From: Thomasclavelia spiroformis
Lineage (GTDB): Bacteria; Bacillota_I; Bacilli_A; Erysipelotrichales; Coprobacillaceae
Direction: 5' to 3'
Assembly (NCBI GenBank): GCA_016901755.1
Contig: JACJKV010000026.1
Location: 1-37,685, forward strand
Length of the DNA stretch: 37,685 nucleotides
Below the pieces are notes generated by a model that saw only the letters and a list, made by a program, of their open reading frames with translations, searched no databases and was not told the DNA's origin. Below are positions 24,544 to 33,144 of this stretch, one piece after another. The position numbers and the translations under genes were made by a program. Positions within the stretch are counted from its first letter, which is position 1, and each line of letters opens with the position of its first letter.

Positions 24544-25902
24544 TTACTTTTCAAAACTTCGGGCTTTGAGGTTTTTTCCAATTGTCAGCCACATTGTTAT
24601 ATAGCACGCTCCACCACCTATAAAATTGCTAATGGCCTCAGCAATAAAGATCCCATTTATTCCAATATATGCTGGTAAAATAATGGTTAGTGGTGCTACT
24701 ATGATTACTTTTCTAAATACAGAAAAAAATATCGCCTGTTTTGATTTTCCTAATCCAACAGCAACAGCCTGTCCTGTCATTTGAAAAGCCATCATAAAAA
24801 AACCAAAGAAATACAGACTTAAAGCATGACTGCCTAATTCCAGGATATTTTTATGATTTGAAAATATTCTTATAAACTGATCAGGAAACAAAGTAATACA
24901 CAACCAGATAAGAGTCATCATGATAACTGTTGTGAAAGTCGTAAACCTGATTCCTTCCAAAACCCGCGTATATTTCTTTGACCCAAAATTATAACCTAAA
25001 ACCGGCTGACTGGCATTAGCAATACCCTGTCCTGGTAAAGAGGCAACTTCTCTTATTGAATTAATTACCGTCATAATCGCAATATAAACATCTCCACCAT
25101 ATTTTTGCAGCATAGAATTACATACAATGCTCACAACCGAATTTGTGATTGCCATCATAAATCCTGCCATTCCTAAAGAAATGATTTTGCTTACATAACT
25201 TATTTTTAAGCGAAAACATTCTTTTTTCAGTTTTAAAATTGTTTTTTGACCAGATAGAAAAATTAATGTCCAGATTGCTGATAATGCCTGTGAAATTACA
25301 GTTGCTAAGGCTGCACCTTTAACTCCCATTGAAAATACAAAAATAAAAATCGGATCAAGAATTATGTTGACAACAGCTCCAATCAGCACGGTCATCATCC
25401 CTATCTTAGCAAAACCCTGACTATTAACAAAACTGTTCATACCTAAACCAATCATGACAAACAAGGTCCCAAAAATATAGACTGTCATATAATCATCGGC
25501 ATAATCTATCGTTTTTGCACTGGCACCAAACATCCAAAGCAGATCTCTTTTAAAAATGAAACCAACAATCATAATGACAATTCCACAGATGATCAGCATT
25601 ATGAAACTGTTTCCCATAATTTCTTCAGCCTTTTTATTATTCCCTTCGCCACGAGCAATAGAACATAGTGGTGCCCCACCCATTCCAAACAGATTGGCAA
25701 AACCAATAATAATTGAAATAAGTGGTAAACATAAACCCAGTCCTCCCATCGCTAATGTAGCAACATGAGGAATGCGGCCAATGTAAATCCTATCAATGAC
25801 GTTATAAAGAACATTGATCAGCTGTGCTACGATCATTGGCCCAGCTATTGATAAAATATGTTGCGATACTTTTCCTGTTGAAAAATCATTCTTTATACTC
25901 AT
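24544..25902 (-). CDS. MATE family efflux transporter
   Basis: A 452-residue inner membrane antiporter of the multidrug and toxin extrusion family. It has about twelve hydrophobic helices in two related halves. The first helix region has SIAGPMIVAQLINVLYNVIDRIYIG, typical of the bacterial NorM/DinF-like branch. The second half starts near LGMAGFMMAITNSVV, and GIANASQPVLGYNFGSKKY carries the conserved N-x-G near the middle. Such pumps export cationic drugs or metabolites using Na or H gradients, and the substrate is unknown. I start at the ATG at 25902 (MSIKNDF) because GGTGAT lies just before it. The longer frame from 25914 would begin on that ribosome-binding site. It is a single-gene unit divergent from the esterase. 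Confidence 0.9.
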   Translation of the reverse strand: MSIKNDFSTGKVSQHILSIAGPMIVAQLINVLYNVIDRIYIGRIPHVATLAMGGLGLCLPLISIIIGFANLFGMGGAPLCSIARGEGNNKKAEEIMGNSFIMLIICGIVIMIVGFIFKRDLLWMFGASAKTIDYADDYMTVYIFGTLFVMIGLGMNSFVNSQGFAKIGMMTVLIGAVVNIILDPIFIFVFSMGVKGAALATVISQALSAIWTLIFLSGQKTILKLKKECFRLKISYVSKIISLGMAGFMMAITNSVVSIVCNSMLQKYGGDVYIAIMTVINSIREVASLPGQGIANASQPVLGYNFGSKKYTRVLEGIRFTTFTTVIMMTLIWLCITLFPDQFIRIFSNHKNILELGSHALSLYFFGFFMMAFQMTGQAVAVGLGKSKQAIFFSVFRKVIIVAPLTIILPAYIGINGIFIAEAISNFIGGGACYITMWLTIGKNLKARSFEK

Positions 25903-26004
25903 TATTATCACCATTTTTATTTTATCAAATATGTAAAAAAAAGTAATAAAAAAAAGATTATTTCTCTTTATATGATAAAATATGCATTAAGGAGGACAAT
26001 TTTT

Positions 26005-26829
26005 ATGGCAATTATCAAATTAAATTATCTATCTAAATGTCTCATGCGTACAGTTGATATCAATATTATTTTGCCTGTTGATCATTTGGATATGAATTCT
26101 ATGTCTTATCAGTATCATCTTCCATTTAAAACCCTGTATTTACTTCATGGCATTTTCGGTGACCAGAATGACTGGCTTTATGGAACTCGTATTCAGCGTT
26201 GGGCCAACGAACGACAGCTCTGTGTCATTATGCCTAGCGGAGAAAATATGTTTTATGTTGATAACGAGGAAACTCACAAATTGTTTGGTCAGTTTATCGG
26301 TCAGGAACTGGTTGAAATGACAAGAGCTATGTTACCATTATCATCAAAAAAGGAAGACACATTCATTGCAGGATTATCAATGGGTGGTTATGGAGCAATA
26401 GTGAATGGCTTAAAGTACAATCAGACTTTTGGTTATATTGCTGGTCTATCAAGCGGTCTATTACTCGAAGACTGGATTTCCTGTCAAAAGCCACTAATCA
26501 AAGTATCTGATCCAAAACAATACTACGAAAGTATTTTTGGTAATCTCTCACAACTCAAAGGCAGCGATAAAGATTATTTTGCCTTAGTTGAACAAAAGGA
26601 TATCAAAGAATTACCTCATATGTACTTATGTATTGGAACAGAGGATTTCCTGCTTGAAAATAATAGAGAATATCGTGATTTTCTTATAAAAAAAGGTGTA
26701 GATATCACTTATGAAGAAGGTCCTGGTGGCCATGAATGGGATTTTTGGGACCGATATATTCTTAAAGTTCTTGAATGGCTGCCACTTAATGAAAACAGTG
26801 ATGGATTAAACAGCGGACATGTCCAATAA
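26005..26829 (+). CDS. Alpha/beta-hydrolase esterase (EstA / esterase D-like)
   Basis: A 274-residue soluble serine esterase of the putative esterase family that includes lactococcal tributyrin esterase EstA and esterase D. The oxyanion-hole segment is LLHGIFGDQNDW near 47-57, and the nucleophile serine near 125 lies in AGLSMGGYGA. The Asp near 214 is in GTEDFLLE, and the His near 243 in GPGGHEWDFW completes the triad. No signal peptide is seen. Members cleave short-chain acyl or acetyl esters; the natural substrate is unknown. The start at 26005 is fixed by AAGGAGG ten bases upstream. A frame from 25972 would start before that site. Confidence 0.9.
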   Translation: MAIIKLNYLSKCLMRTVDINIILPVDHLDMNSMSYQYHLPFKTLYLLHGIFGDQNDWLYGTRIQRWANERQLCVIMPSGENMFYVDNEETHKLFGQFIGQELVEMTRAMLPLSSKKEDTFIAGLSMGGYGAIVNGLKYNQTFGYIAGLSSGLLLEDWISCQKPLIKVSDPKQYYESIFGNLSQLKGSDKDYFALVEQKDIKELPHMYLCIGTEDFLLENNREYRDFLIKKGVDITYEEGPGGHEWDFWDRYILKVLEWLPLNENSDGLNSGHVQ

Positions 26830-26853
26830 AAACTTATACACGATAATAAAATA

Positions 26854-26890
26854 CCAGCCGATCGTACAAATGATAAAAATGATCGGCTGG
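26854..26890 (+). terminator. Probable terminator after the esterase
   Basis: Perfect 10-bp GC-rich stem ccagccgatc/gatcggctgg (26854-26863 with 26881-26890) with a 17-base loop, followed by AATATTTATT. It has no real T-tract, so it may instead stabilise the mRNA end. The rest of 26891-26990 is AT-rich with no feature I can support. Confidence 0.5.
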
Positions 26891-26995
26891 AATATTTATT
26901 GAATCATTTTTAATCAAAAATAATGACATTGTCAAAATAATTTCATTTATTATTTTATATCTGTTTATTTCTGCGTACTAATAAACACAAAAAAA

Positions 26996-27014
26996 CCTGC
27001 CAGCTACTGGCAGG
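26996..27014 (-). terminator. Terminator of the tautomerase gene
   Basis: Perfect 8-bp stem CCTGCCAG/CTGGCAGG (26996-27003 with 27007-27014), 3-base loop, followed on the minus strand by TTTTTTTG. It lies 34 bases after the stop at 27049. Confidence 0.88.
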
Positions 27015-27048
27015 AATGAATAATCTTAATTATCAAAAATATCATTTT

Positions 27049-27390
27049 TTATATTAATGTCTGATTTAAGCCCCAATTTTCATGCTCATCAATCGTAACA
27101 TAAATATTATTAGGTTCAATACGTGTCGTTTCACTGACCATTTTAATAAGTGCTTCAGTAAATTTTTTCTTGTCTTCAAATTCAGCTTTCTTATATAAAT
27201 TAACATGAATCATCATACACACAGTTTCTTCACCTCTAAAATACATGATCTGATCATCTTTCATATGAATCATTAAAGACTTCTCAGATTTTCCAGGTAT
27301 CATACTGATCAGTTCTCCGGCACGAGATTTTATAATATTTTCTTGTCTAAGTGTAAGTTTATGATTAGTTTTAAACGAAATATATGGCAT
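27049..27390 (-). CDS. MIF / phenylpyruvate tautomerase family protein
   Basis: A 113-residue tautomerase-fold protein related to eukaryotic macrophage migration inhibitory factor. The N-terminal proline that becomes the catalytic base after Met removal is present (MPYISF). The family patterns IPGKSEKSLMIHM at about 31-43 and YVTIDEHENWGLN near the C-terminus match the MIF branch rather than the shorter 4-oxalocrotonate tautomerases. The protein would form a trimer in the cytosol. MIF homologues are known in some gut bacteria, but their role there is unsettled. GAAGGAGGAATTAC before the ATG supports the start. It is a single-gene unit with its own terminator. Confidence 0.9.
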   Translation of the reverse strand: MPYISFKTNHKLTLRQENIIKSRAGELISMIPGKSEKSLMIHMKDDQIMYFRGEETVCMMIHVNLYKKAEFEDKKKFTEALIKMVSETTRIEPNNIYVTIDEHENWGLNQTLI

Positions 27391-27445
27391 CGTAATTCCT
27401 CCTTCATTGATTATATTGTATCATCAAAAAAATAAAATGAAAGTG

Positions 27446-27475
27446 TTTACAAAATATTTTTTATGATGATATAAT
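27446..27475 (+). promoter_or_regulatory. Cold-shock gene promoter
   Basis: TTTACA (27446-27451), 18-base spacer, TATAAT (27470-27475). This predicts a transcript start near 27482 and a leader of about 136 bases. Confidence 0.65.
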
Positions 27476-27481
27476 AATAGT

Positions 27482-27617
27482 GCAGAGGTTTTATATGATT
27501 TTCTCAAATATCACAAATATGCAGGAAGTTGTATTTTACTTTATGTAAACAATCTCATATTTGTGATTATATACATAGAGTATTTCCGATGTAATTTAAA
27601 AAGGAGGTACCATCATA
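27482..27617 (+). promoter_or_regulatory. Long structured 5' leader of the cold-shock gene
   Basis: Within the predicted leader, 27510-27521 and 27556-27567 are perfectly complementary over 12 bp and enclose a 34-base region with weaker internal pairing (TTGTA against GTAAACAA). A long foldable leader is characteristic of cspA-type mRNAs, where it controls translation with temperature. The function here is inferred from that analogy. Confidence 0.5.
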
Positions 27618-27818
27618 ATGGCAACAGGAAAAGTAAAATGGTTTAATTCAGAAAAAGGGTTTGGTTTCATTACAAACGATGAAGGAAAAGATATTTTCGT
27701 TCATTATTCAGCAATCAAAGCCGATGGTTTTAAAACTCTTGAAGATGGTCAGACTGTTGAATATGAAGAAGTTCAGACTGATCGTGGGCCACAGGCTAAA
27801 GATGTTGTAGTATTATAA
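27618..27818 (+). CDS. csp: Cold-shock protein (CspA family)
   Basis: A 66-residue single-domain nucleic-acid-binding protein, five-stranded OB fold, acting as an RNA chaperone. RNP1 is KGFGFI at about 13-18 and RNP2 is DIFVHY at about 25-30. The opening [13 protein letters not shown] is nearly invariant in the family. The start is supported by AAAAAGGAGGTACC. It is a single-gene unit with a strong promoter, a leader of about 136 bases containing a 12-bp stem, and a palindromic terminator at the stop codon. Whether it is cold-induced or constitutive cannot be told from sequence. Confidence 0.97.
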   Translation: MATGKVKWFNSEKGFGFITNDEGKDIFVHYSAIKADGFKTLEDGQTVEYEEVQTDRGPQAKDVVVL

Positions 27819-27844
27819 AAGATTGTCAAATTTGACAATCTTTT
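27817..27844. terminator. Bidirectional terminator between csp and the L,D-transpeptidase
   Basis: A perfect palindrome of 28 bases (27817-27830 with 27831-27844), giving an 11-bp stem and 6-base loop, followed on the plus strand by eight T. It lies between the converging stop codons. Confidence 0.88.
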
Positions 27845-27846
27845 TT

Positions 27847-29271
27847 TTATCGATATACAACGACCGGTGTATTGACTGTAATCTGAGAATACAGATTTCC
27901 AGCAAAACCTGTTGGTAAATTGATACATCCATGCGATCCACTGTTTATATATATTTGTCCGCCAAACTGACTTCGCCAGGAAGCGTCATGAAAACCAATT
28001 CCTTTATTAAAAGGCATCCAATATGAAACCGGTGATTCATATTCATAAGTTCCATCGGCTTTTTTCTGTCCCCTTAAAACTCGGTTTCTTTCCTTGCTGT
28101 ATAAATAATATGTACCACTTGGTGTTAATCTGTCCGCTTTAGTTTCTGTTCCACTGACAAAATCCGATTCCATTATGACAGCCCCATTTTTATGAAACCA
28201 CAAATGCTGTTTAGTAATATTAACTTCTACAAATGTATCTCCCAATCCTCCATTAGCTCCATTAAGCTGACCAGTACCAATTGGTGTCCTGTTTTCTTCA
28301 CTTTTATTTTCTTTGATTAATGACAATATGGCATTTGTTTCAGCACTTTGTGAGATCTTAAAACCATAGTTTCCACCTGATACCGTATGACTTGATCCAT
28401 CGGCCCCAGTAAAAGTTCTGGTTTCGCCAGAAGTATTCATTTTTTTAGCCAGTGAAGAAACAAAATCAGCAATTTTTTCTTTGAATACCTGTTCATTTCT
28501 AGTAAATGTCCCATCTTCACCTTGAGTTAACCAATCCATCATGGTTCCCCCATCTAGAGTTATAGTTTCTCCAGTTTTTGTTTTATAACTTATTTTAGAT
28601 AAACAAAACTCTTTTGCTGCAGCCAGTTTATTATTAAGAACCTTGTCATCTTTGGTAACTTGCGGCATTTCATAGCCATTAACTTTACTAATGTCTAATT
28701 TGCTTTTCCCGCTGGCTAAAGCTAATTTAATATTTTTATATAACTCATCCATTTTCAATAATGAACCGTTATTTTCTTCAATAATTACAAAATCACCATT
28801 ATTATATTGAATATAAGCATTGACTGGTGCTATTTGATTTTGAGTTTGAACATGCTGTAAAGAAGATACTCCCTGGACTAATCCCTCATCATCAATATGA
28901 AGAACATCATCGACCCAAAGTTCCTGATTATTAAAAAAGCCTAAAAACCAGCACCATTTATTCTGACTGTTTAAAAGTTGAGTTAATGAATTATCTTTAT
29001 TAAATGAAATTCCTAACTGCTGAGACTGTAATGTTTCTTTTTGACCATCATTAAAAATCAGATCAATAGATTGTTTTCCAACTTTATCAGATAACGCTGA
29101 ATTGACCTGGGCTACAGTCATATTCGAAGCATCTAAGCCATTAATTTGCGTATTATATAAAAATTTATCATGATAATAGATAATGCCAGCAGCATAGACT
29201 ATCATGATCAGTAGCAGAAAACTACACATTATATAAACTGATTTTTTATTTTTCAAATACCATTTTTTCAT
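27847..29271 (-). CDS. L,D-transpeptidase with PG-binding_4 region
   Basis: A membrane-anchored cell-wall enzyme of 474 residues. The transmembrane anchor is at about 11-32, and the rest is extracellular. The N-terminal half (about 40-340) has two repeats with the pattern of the putative peptidoglycan-binding domain PF12229 (INGLDASNMTVAQVNSAL and later SGGNYGFKISQSAE). The C-terminal YkuD catalytic domain begins near VEVNITKQHLWFHKNG. It contains SGTETKADRLTPSGTYYL and the active-site motif SHGCINLP near 446-453, with the catalytic Cys about 449. Such enzymes form 3-3 cross-links or attach proteins to peptidoglycan. It is a single-gene unit that shares a terminator with csp. Confidence 0.93.
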   Translation of the reverse strand: MKKWYLKNKKSVYIMCSFLLLIMIVYAAGIIYYHDKFLYNTQINGLDASNMTVAQVNSALSDKVGKQSIDLIFNDGQKETLQSQQLGISFNKDNSLTQLLNSQNKWCWFLGFFNNQELWVDDVLHIDDEGLVQGVSSLQHVQTQNQIAPVNAYIQYNNGDFVIIEENNGSLLKMDELYKNIKLALASGKSKLDISKVNGYEMPQVTKDDKVLNNKLAAAKEFCLSKISYKTKTGETITLDGGTMMDWLTQGEDGTFTRNEQVFKEKIADFVSSLAKKMNTSGETRTFTGADGSSHTVSGGNYGFKISQSAETNAILSLIKENKSEENRTPIGTGQLNGANGGLGDTFVEVNITKQHLWFHKNGAVIMESDFVSGTETKADRLTPSGTYYLYSKERNRVLRGQKKADGTYEYESPVSYWMPFNKGIGFHDASWRSQFGGQIYINSGSHGCINLPTGFAGNLYSQITVNTPVVVYR

Positions 29272-29354
29272 AACTTTTCATCCTTCTCCCCCAAAAAATC
29301 CACATACATTTTAGCACAAAATGCAGAAATATAATAGAAAAAGTATGGTACTTA

Positions 29355-29951
29355 TTATATTGAATCCAAGATCTTTTCAACAGCATCCGGATTACCATCA
29401 TAAATCATAGCATTCATTCCTGTTTTACGTGCTGCGATGACATTTTCTTCAACATCATCAACAAAAAGGCATTCTTTCGCTGTTAACTGGAAACGACAAA
29501 GAAAATCCTCATAAATTCTGATATCAGGTTTTAACAGATGATGTTGTGCCGAAATATAATAGCCATCAAAGTGGCTGAAAATTGATTTATTCTGAAAATA
29601 ATCAAAAAACTGCAGTGAACAGTTGGAAAGCAAAAAAAGACGATATCCTTCTTCTTTCCAATGCATTATGTATTGTTCCATCATATCACACTGATCAAAA
29701 TGATCATGCCAATGATACAAAGCCTGATGAATCATCTGTTTTTCATTTTCTAAAAGATTTTCAGACATTTCTTTTTCTGCCTGAACAAGCGATATTTCCC
29801 CAGCATCTAAAAGCTGCCATTGCGATGATAAGAAAACTTTATTCTTTATTAGCTGCTGCATATCCTTATGACTGGTCAGAGCCTGAACGATATATGACAC
29901 ATCCCAGCGACAGCAGACATTTCCCATATCTAACACAATATTTCTGATCAT
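29355..29951 (-). CDS. HAD-IA family phosphatase (YihX-like)
   Basis: A 198-residue cytosolic haloacid dehalogenase-like hydrolase. Motif I is VLDMGNVCCRWD, resembling the D-L-G-N-V form of YihX-type sugar phosphatases. Motif II is LFLLSN, the motif III lysine is in LLKPDIRIYE, and motif IV is FVDDVEENVIAARKTGM. The helical cap between motifs I and II is rich in Gln and Met. YihX acts on alpha-glucose-1-phosphate, and the substrate here is unknown. The start at 29951 is fixed by TTTGGAGGTAATC. An upstream TTG frame would lie on that site. A terminator hairpin of the preceding trxA gene ends directly at this ribosome-binding site. Confidence 0.88.
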   Translation of the reverse strand: MIRNIVLDMGNVCCRWDVSYIVQALTSHKDMQQLIKNKVFLSSQWQLLDAGEISLVQAEKEMSENLLENEKQMIHQALYHWHDHFDQCDMMEQYIMHWKEEGYRLFLLSNCSLQFFDYFQNKSIFSHFDGYYISAQHHLLKPDIRIYEDFLCRFQLTAKECLFVDDVEENVIAARKTGMNAMIYDGNPDAVEKILDSI

Positions 29952-29963
29952 GATTACCTCCAA

Positions 29964-29988
29964 AAAAATAGGCTTAACGCCTATTTTT
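29964..29988 (-). terminator. trxA terminator abutting the HAD ribosome-binding site
   Basis: Perfect 10-bp stem, 29964-29973 with 29979-29988, 5-base loop. On the minus strand the T-tract TTTTTTT runs straight into the GGAGG of the HAD gene. It overlaps the trxA stop codon. Confidence 0.82.
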
Positions 29989-30289
29989 ATAAATTATTCA
30001 ATTTTTCCACGATAACATCTTTACCTACAAATCCGGTAATAGAATCAACTGCTTTTCCATCTTTAAAAATAACCATATGAGGAATCGCCTGAATACCATA
30101 CTTTCCAGCTAACCCAGGTTCCTGATCAACATCAACTTTAACAAAAGTGACATTTTTCATTTCATTAGCTGTTTCTTCCAAGACAGGTGCCAGCATCTTA
30201 CATGGTCCACACCAGTTCGCAAAAAAATCAACTAAAACAATTCCTTTAGATGTTATCTCATTAAAATTAGAACTATTAATTATTTCCAT
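29987..30289 (-). CDS. trxA: Thioredoxin
   Basis: A 100-residue cytosolic disulfide reductase. The redox site WCGPCK has its cysteines near 27 and 30 in FFANWCGPCKMLAPVL. The cis-proline loop is GIQAIPHMVIFKDGK at about 68-82, and the end GFVGKDVIVEKL is typical. The start at 30289 is fixed by GAGGTGATACTT upstream; a GTG three codons earlier lies within that ribosome-binding site. Its promoter is divergent from that of degV. No thioredoxin reductase gene is in the window. The terminator after it separates it only weakly from the HAD gene 36 bases further on. Confidence 0.96.
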   Translation of the reverse strand: MEIINSSNFNEITSKGIVLVDFFANWCGPCKMLAPVLEETANEMKNVTFVKVDVDQEPGLAGKYGIQAIPHMVIFKDGKAVDSITGFVGKDVIVEKLNNL

Positions 30290-30305
30290 AAGTATCACCT
30301 CGATT

Positions 30306-30335
30306 ATATTATGCCAAAAGATATATTTTTTACAA
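30306..30335 (-). promoter_or_regulatory. Probable trxA promoter
   Basis: TTGTAA (30330-30335), 18-base spacer, TAATAT (30306-30311) on the minus strand, just upstream of the trxA ribosome-binding site. Confidence 0.45.
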
Positions 30336-30352
30336 GTTATATGCTTTAATAT

Positions 30353-30381
30353 TTGAATTTTATATTTAATCCTATTATAAT
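30353..30381 (+). promoter_or_regulatory. degV promoter
   Basis: TTGAAT (30353-30358), 17-base spacer, TATAAT (30376-30381), 40 bases before the degV start. Confidence 0.75.
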
Positions 30382-30421
30382 GACTTTGATAATTTATAAT
30401 TAATCAGATTGGAGTGATCAT

Positions 30422-31279
30422 ATGAGAAAAACTGCTATAGTAACAGACAGTAATGCCGGAATCCATCAGAAAGAAGCAAAAGAACTGGGAATTTTTATTT
30501 TACCAATGCCTTTTACGATTGATGGTCAATCATATTTCGAAGATATCAATCTTACTCAAGATGAATTTTATGATAAATTAATGAACGGTGCAGAAGTATT
30601 TACTTCTCAGCCTGTTGTTGGAGATATAAGTAAACTTTGGGATGAAATTCTTAAAGATTATGATGAACTAGTTCACATTCCTATGTCGAGTGGATTAAGC
30701 GGATCATGTCAGACTGCTTTGATGTTGGCTCAGGAATATAATGGCAAGGTAGTTGTTGTTGACAATCAACGAATTTCTGTCACACAGAAAAGAGATGTAT
30801 TAGATGCTAAAAGACTTGCTGATGAAGGAAAATCAGCCAAAGAAATTGAATCAATCCTCATGAGCAATAAATTAAACTCATCTATTTATATAACAGTTAA
30901 CACATTAGAATACTTAAAAAAAGGTGGAAGAATCACGCCAGCAGCCGCATTATTAGGCAGCATGTTAAAAATCAAACCAATTCTTACAATTCAAGGTGAA
31001 AAACTGGACGCATTTGCTAAAACAAGAACTATGTCCAAAGGTAAACAGATCATGAAAGACGCTATCGCCAAAGACATTGCTGAAAGATTTGGCAATGATT
31101 ATCATCATGTATATATCGATGTAGCTTATACTTTTGATAGAGCTGCAGCTATCGAATTTAAAAATGAATTACAGGAATTATATCCTGATGCACAAATTTA
31201 CTGTGATCCACTTTCTTTAAGCGTATCATGTCATATTGGTCCGCATTCTTTAGCAGTAGCTGTAAGTAAGAAATTATAA
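30422..31279 (+). CDS. DegV family fatty-acid-binding protein
   Basis: A 285-residue cytosolic protein of the DegV/FakB family. These proteins bind a fatty acid and, when paired with the kinase FakA, present it for phosphorylation. Landmarks are TAIVTDSNAGI near the start, the ligand-contact segment TSQPVVGDI, IPMSSGLSGSC at about 95-105, and YLKKGGRITPAAALLGSMLKIKPIL at about 164-188, with the G-G-R-I motif. The C-terminal HIGPHSLAVAV is also typical. No fakA gene is nearby, so a FakB role is inferred only from the family. It has a good promoter, a TTGGAGTGATC ribosome-binding site and its own terminator. Confidence 0.92.
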   Translation: MRKTAIVTDSNAGIHQKEAKELGIFILPMPFTIDGQSYFEDINLTQDEFYDKLMNGAEVFTSQPVVGDISKLWDEILKDYDELVHIPMSSGLSGSCQTALMLAQEYNGKVVVVDNQRISVTQKRDVLDAKRLADEGKSAKEIESILMSNKLNSSIYITVNTLEYLKKGGRITPAAALLGSMLKIKPILTIQGEKLDAFAKTRTMSKGKQIMKDAIAKDIAERFGNDYHHVYIDVAYTFDRAAAIEFKNELQELYPDAQIYCDPLSLSVSCHIGPHSLAVAVSKKL

Positions 31280-31295
31280 GATTCTCAGGAATCTT
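31278..31295 (+). terminator. degV terminator
   Basis: 7-bp stem aagattc/gaatctt (31278-31284 with 31289-31295), 4-base loop, followed by ATTTC and nine T. Confidence 0.75.
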
Positions 31296-31357
31296 ATTTC
31301 TTTTTTTTTATCTAAAATTTATTTTTCTATTCAATAAAGATAATAGTAAAAAATATG

Positions 31358-31366
31358 TGGTATAAT
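31358..31366 (+). promoter_or_regulatory. Extended -10 promoter of the RNase J gene
   Basis: TGGTATAAT (31358-31366) is a perfect TGn-TATAAT extended -10 element, 30 bases before the chosen start codon. No clear -35 box is seen. Confidence 0.6.
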
Positions 31367-31395
31367 ATTAATAAATGAAAAGAAGGAGGTTATCT

Positions 31396-33144
31396 ATGCG
31401 CGAAAAGCCAAAACATAATAAAATCAATGGCAAAAAAAGATACAATCATCATAAAAACAACTCCTCCACAAAAAAGCAAAATACAATAGATACAAAAGTC
31501 TTTGCTTTAGGAGGACTTAATGAAATTGGAAAAAATATGTATTGTATCGAACATGATAATGAAATATTTATCATCGATGCAGGTGTAAAATTTGCTGAAG
31601 AAGGCCTGCCTGGAATTGACTACGTTATTCCTGATTACAGCTATCTTAAACGTAATGAACGAAAAATTCGAGGATTAATGATTACTCACGGTCACGAAGA
31701 CCATATCGGTGGTATACCGTTTTTACTGCAGGTTGTCAATATTCCTTTTATTTATGCTACGCCTCTGGCATGTGCCATGATTACCAGAAAGCTTGAAGAA
31801 AAACGTTTAACTAATAAAACAAAACTCATTAGAATAAATGATGAATATCAGATTAAATCAAAATATTTTAATATCGGTTTTTTCAAAACCAATCACTCTA
31901 TTCCTGAAAGTGTAGGAATTATTATTAACTCCCCTAATGGCCGAATTATTTCTACTGGTGATTTCAAATTTGATCTTACTCCAGTAGGTGAACCAGCAGA
32001 TTTCCAGAAAATGTCTTTTTTAGGTGAAACCGGAGTTACATTACTGTTAAGTGATTCAACTAATGCGGAAGTTCCAAGTTTTTCAAAAAGTGAAAAACAG
32101 GTGGCATATTCTGTTCAAGAACAGTTTAGAAAAACTGAAGGTCGTCTGATTGTGGCAACCTTTGCCTCAAATGTACACCGTGTTCAGCAAATTGTTGAAG
32201 CTGCAGTAAAATTTAATCGAAAAATACTGGTATATGGACGTTCTATGCAAAATAATATTCAGGTTTCTAGAGAAATGGGATACATCAAAGTCCCTGACTC
32301 GTTTTTTATCAATAACAACGAAGCCAGACATCTTCCTGACAATGAAATACTGATATTATGTACAGGAAGTCAAGGCGAGGCATTGGCAGCTTTAAGCCGT
32401 ATCGCCAATGGTACTCACAAACATGTTAAAATCAAACCAGGTGATACTGTTGTCTTCTCATCTAGTCCGATTCCTGGAAATGCTCCAAATATTAATGTTG
32501 TTGTTAATCGATTATTTAGAGCAGGTGCCAGAGTATTAGTGAACACTGCATTTAATAATTTGCATACTTCTGGGCATGCCAGTCAGGAAGAACAGAAACT
32601 GATGCTGCTATTGACAAAACCAAAATACTTCTTCCCAGTTCATGGTGAATATCGTATGCTTAAAATTCATGCGGAACTGTCACAGGAAGTTGGTCTTCCT
32701 AAAGATCATACTTTTGTCTTAAGTAACGGTGATACAATTTTACTCAATAATGGTGAAGCAAGACTTGGACCAAGAATTCATGTTGATGATATCTACGTTG
32801 ATGGTAATGATCTCAGCGGTTTGTCTACTGCGGTCTTACGTGATCGTCAGATATTATCAGAAGATGGTATGGTATCGGTCTTAATTGCCATGGATTCACA
32901 TAAAGGTACACTGTTAACCAAACCAGTTATTATCTCTCGTGGTTTTGTATTCATGAAAGACAGTATACCTATGATCAAAGAAGCCGAATCATTAGTGGAA
33001 AATGCATTAAGTCAGCTTTTGGCCAATAAAACTACTTTCGGTGAAATTAAAAATACGACTCGTGATGTTTTATCACAGTATTTTTATCGTAAAACAAAAC
33101 GAAATCCTATGATTATTCCTGTTATTATGAATAAAAAACAATGA
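31396..33144 (+). CDS. rnj: Ribonuclease J
   Basis: A metallo-beta-lactamase/beta-CASP ribonuclease of 582 residues with 5'-3' exonuclease and endonuclease activity, central to mRNA decay in Firmicutes. The core begins near residue 35 with FALGGLNEIGKNMY. The metal site is THGHEDHIGG at about 97-106, followed by STGDFKFD and, in the beta-CASP part, LCTGSQGE and SSSPIPGNAPNIN. HTSGHASQEEQKLMLLL and FPVHGEYRML carry the C-terminal metal and phosphate residues. The first 30 residues are an unusual Lys/Asn/His-rich basic extension. I start at 31396 because AAGGAGG is seven bases upstream; an earlier in-frame ATG (31375) precedes that site. Its stop overlaps the next gene in an ATGA. RnjA and RnjB cannot be told apart here. 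Confidence 0.95.
   Translation: MREKPKHNKINGKKRYNHHKNNSSTKKQNTIDTKVFALGGLNEIGKNMYCIEHDNEIFIIDAGVKFAEEGLPGIDYVIPDYSYLKRNERKIRGLMITHGHEDHIGGIPFLLQVVNIPFIYATPLACAMITRKLEEKRLTNKTKLIRINDEYQIKSKYFNIGFFKTNHSIPESVGIIINSPNGRIISTGDFKFDLTPVGEPADFQKMSFLGETGVTLLLSDSTNAEVPSFSKSEKQVAYSVQEQFRKTEGRLIVATFASNVHRVQQIVEAAVKFNRKILVYGRSMQNNIQVSREMGYIKVPDSFFINNNEARHLPDNEILILCTGSQGEALAALSRIANGTHKHVKIKPGDTVVFSSSPIPGNAPNINVVVNRLFRAGARVLVNTAFNNLHTSGHASQEEQKLMLLLTKPKYFFPVHGEYRMLKIHAELSQEVGLPKDHTFVLSNGDTILLNNGEARLGPRIHVDDIYVDGNDLSGLSTAVLRDRQILSEDGMVSVLIAMDSHKGTLLTKPVIISRGFVFMKDSIPMIKEAESLVENALSQLLANKTTFGEIKNTTRDVLSQYFYRKTKRNPMIIPVIMNKKQ

Noticed and set aside
25972-26004. Upstream start for the esterase
   Set aside because: The AAGGAGG site lies inside this stretch and is correctly spaced for the ATG at 26005.
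29582-29947. Plus-strand frame of 121 codons antisense to the HAD gene
   Set aside because: It is opposite conserved HAD motifs, has no ribosome-binding site, and its peptide shows no recognisable domain.
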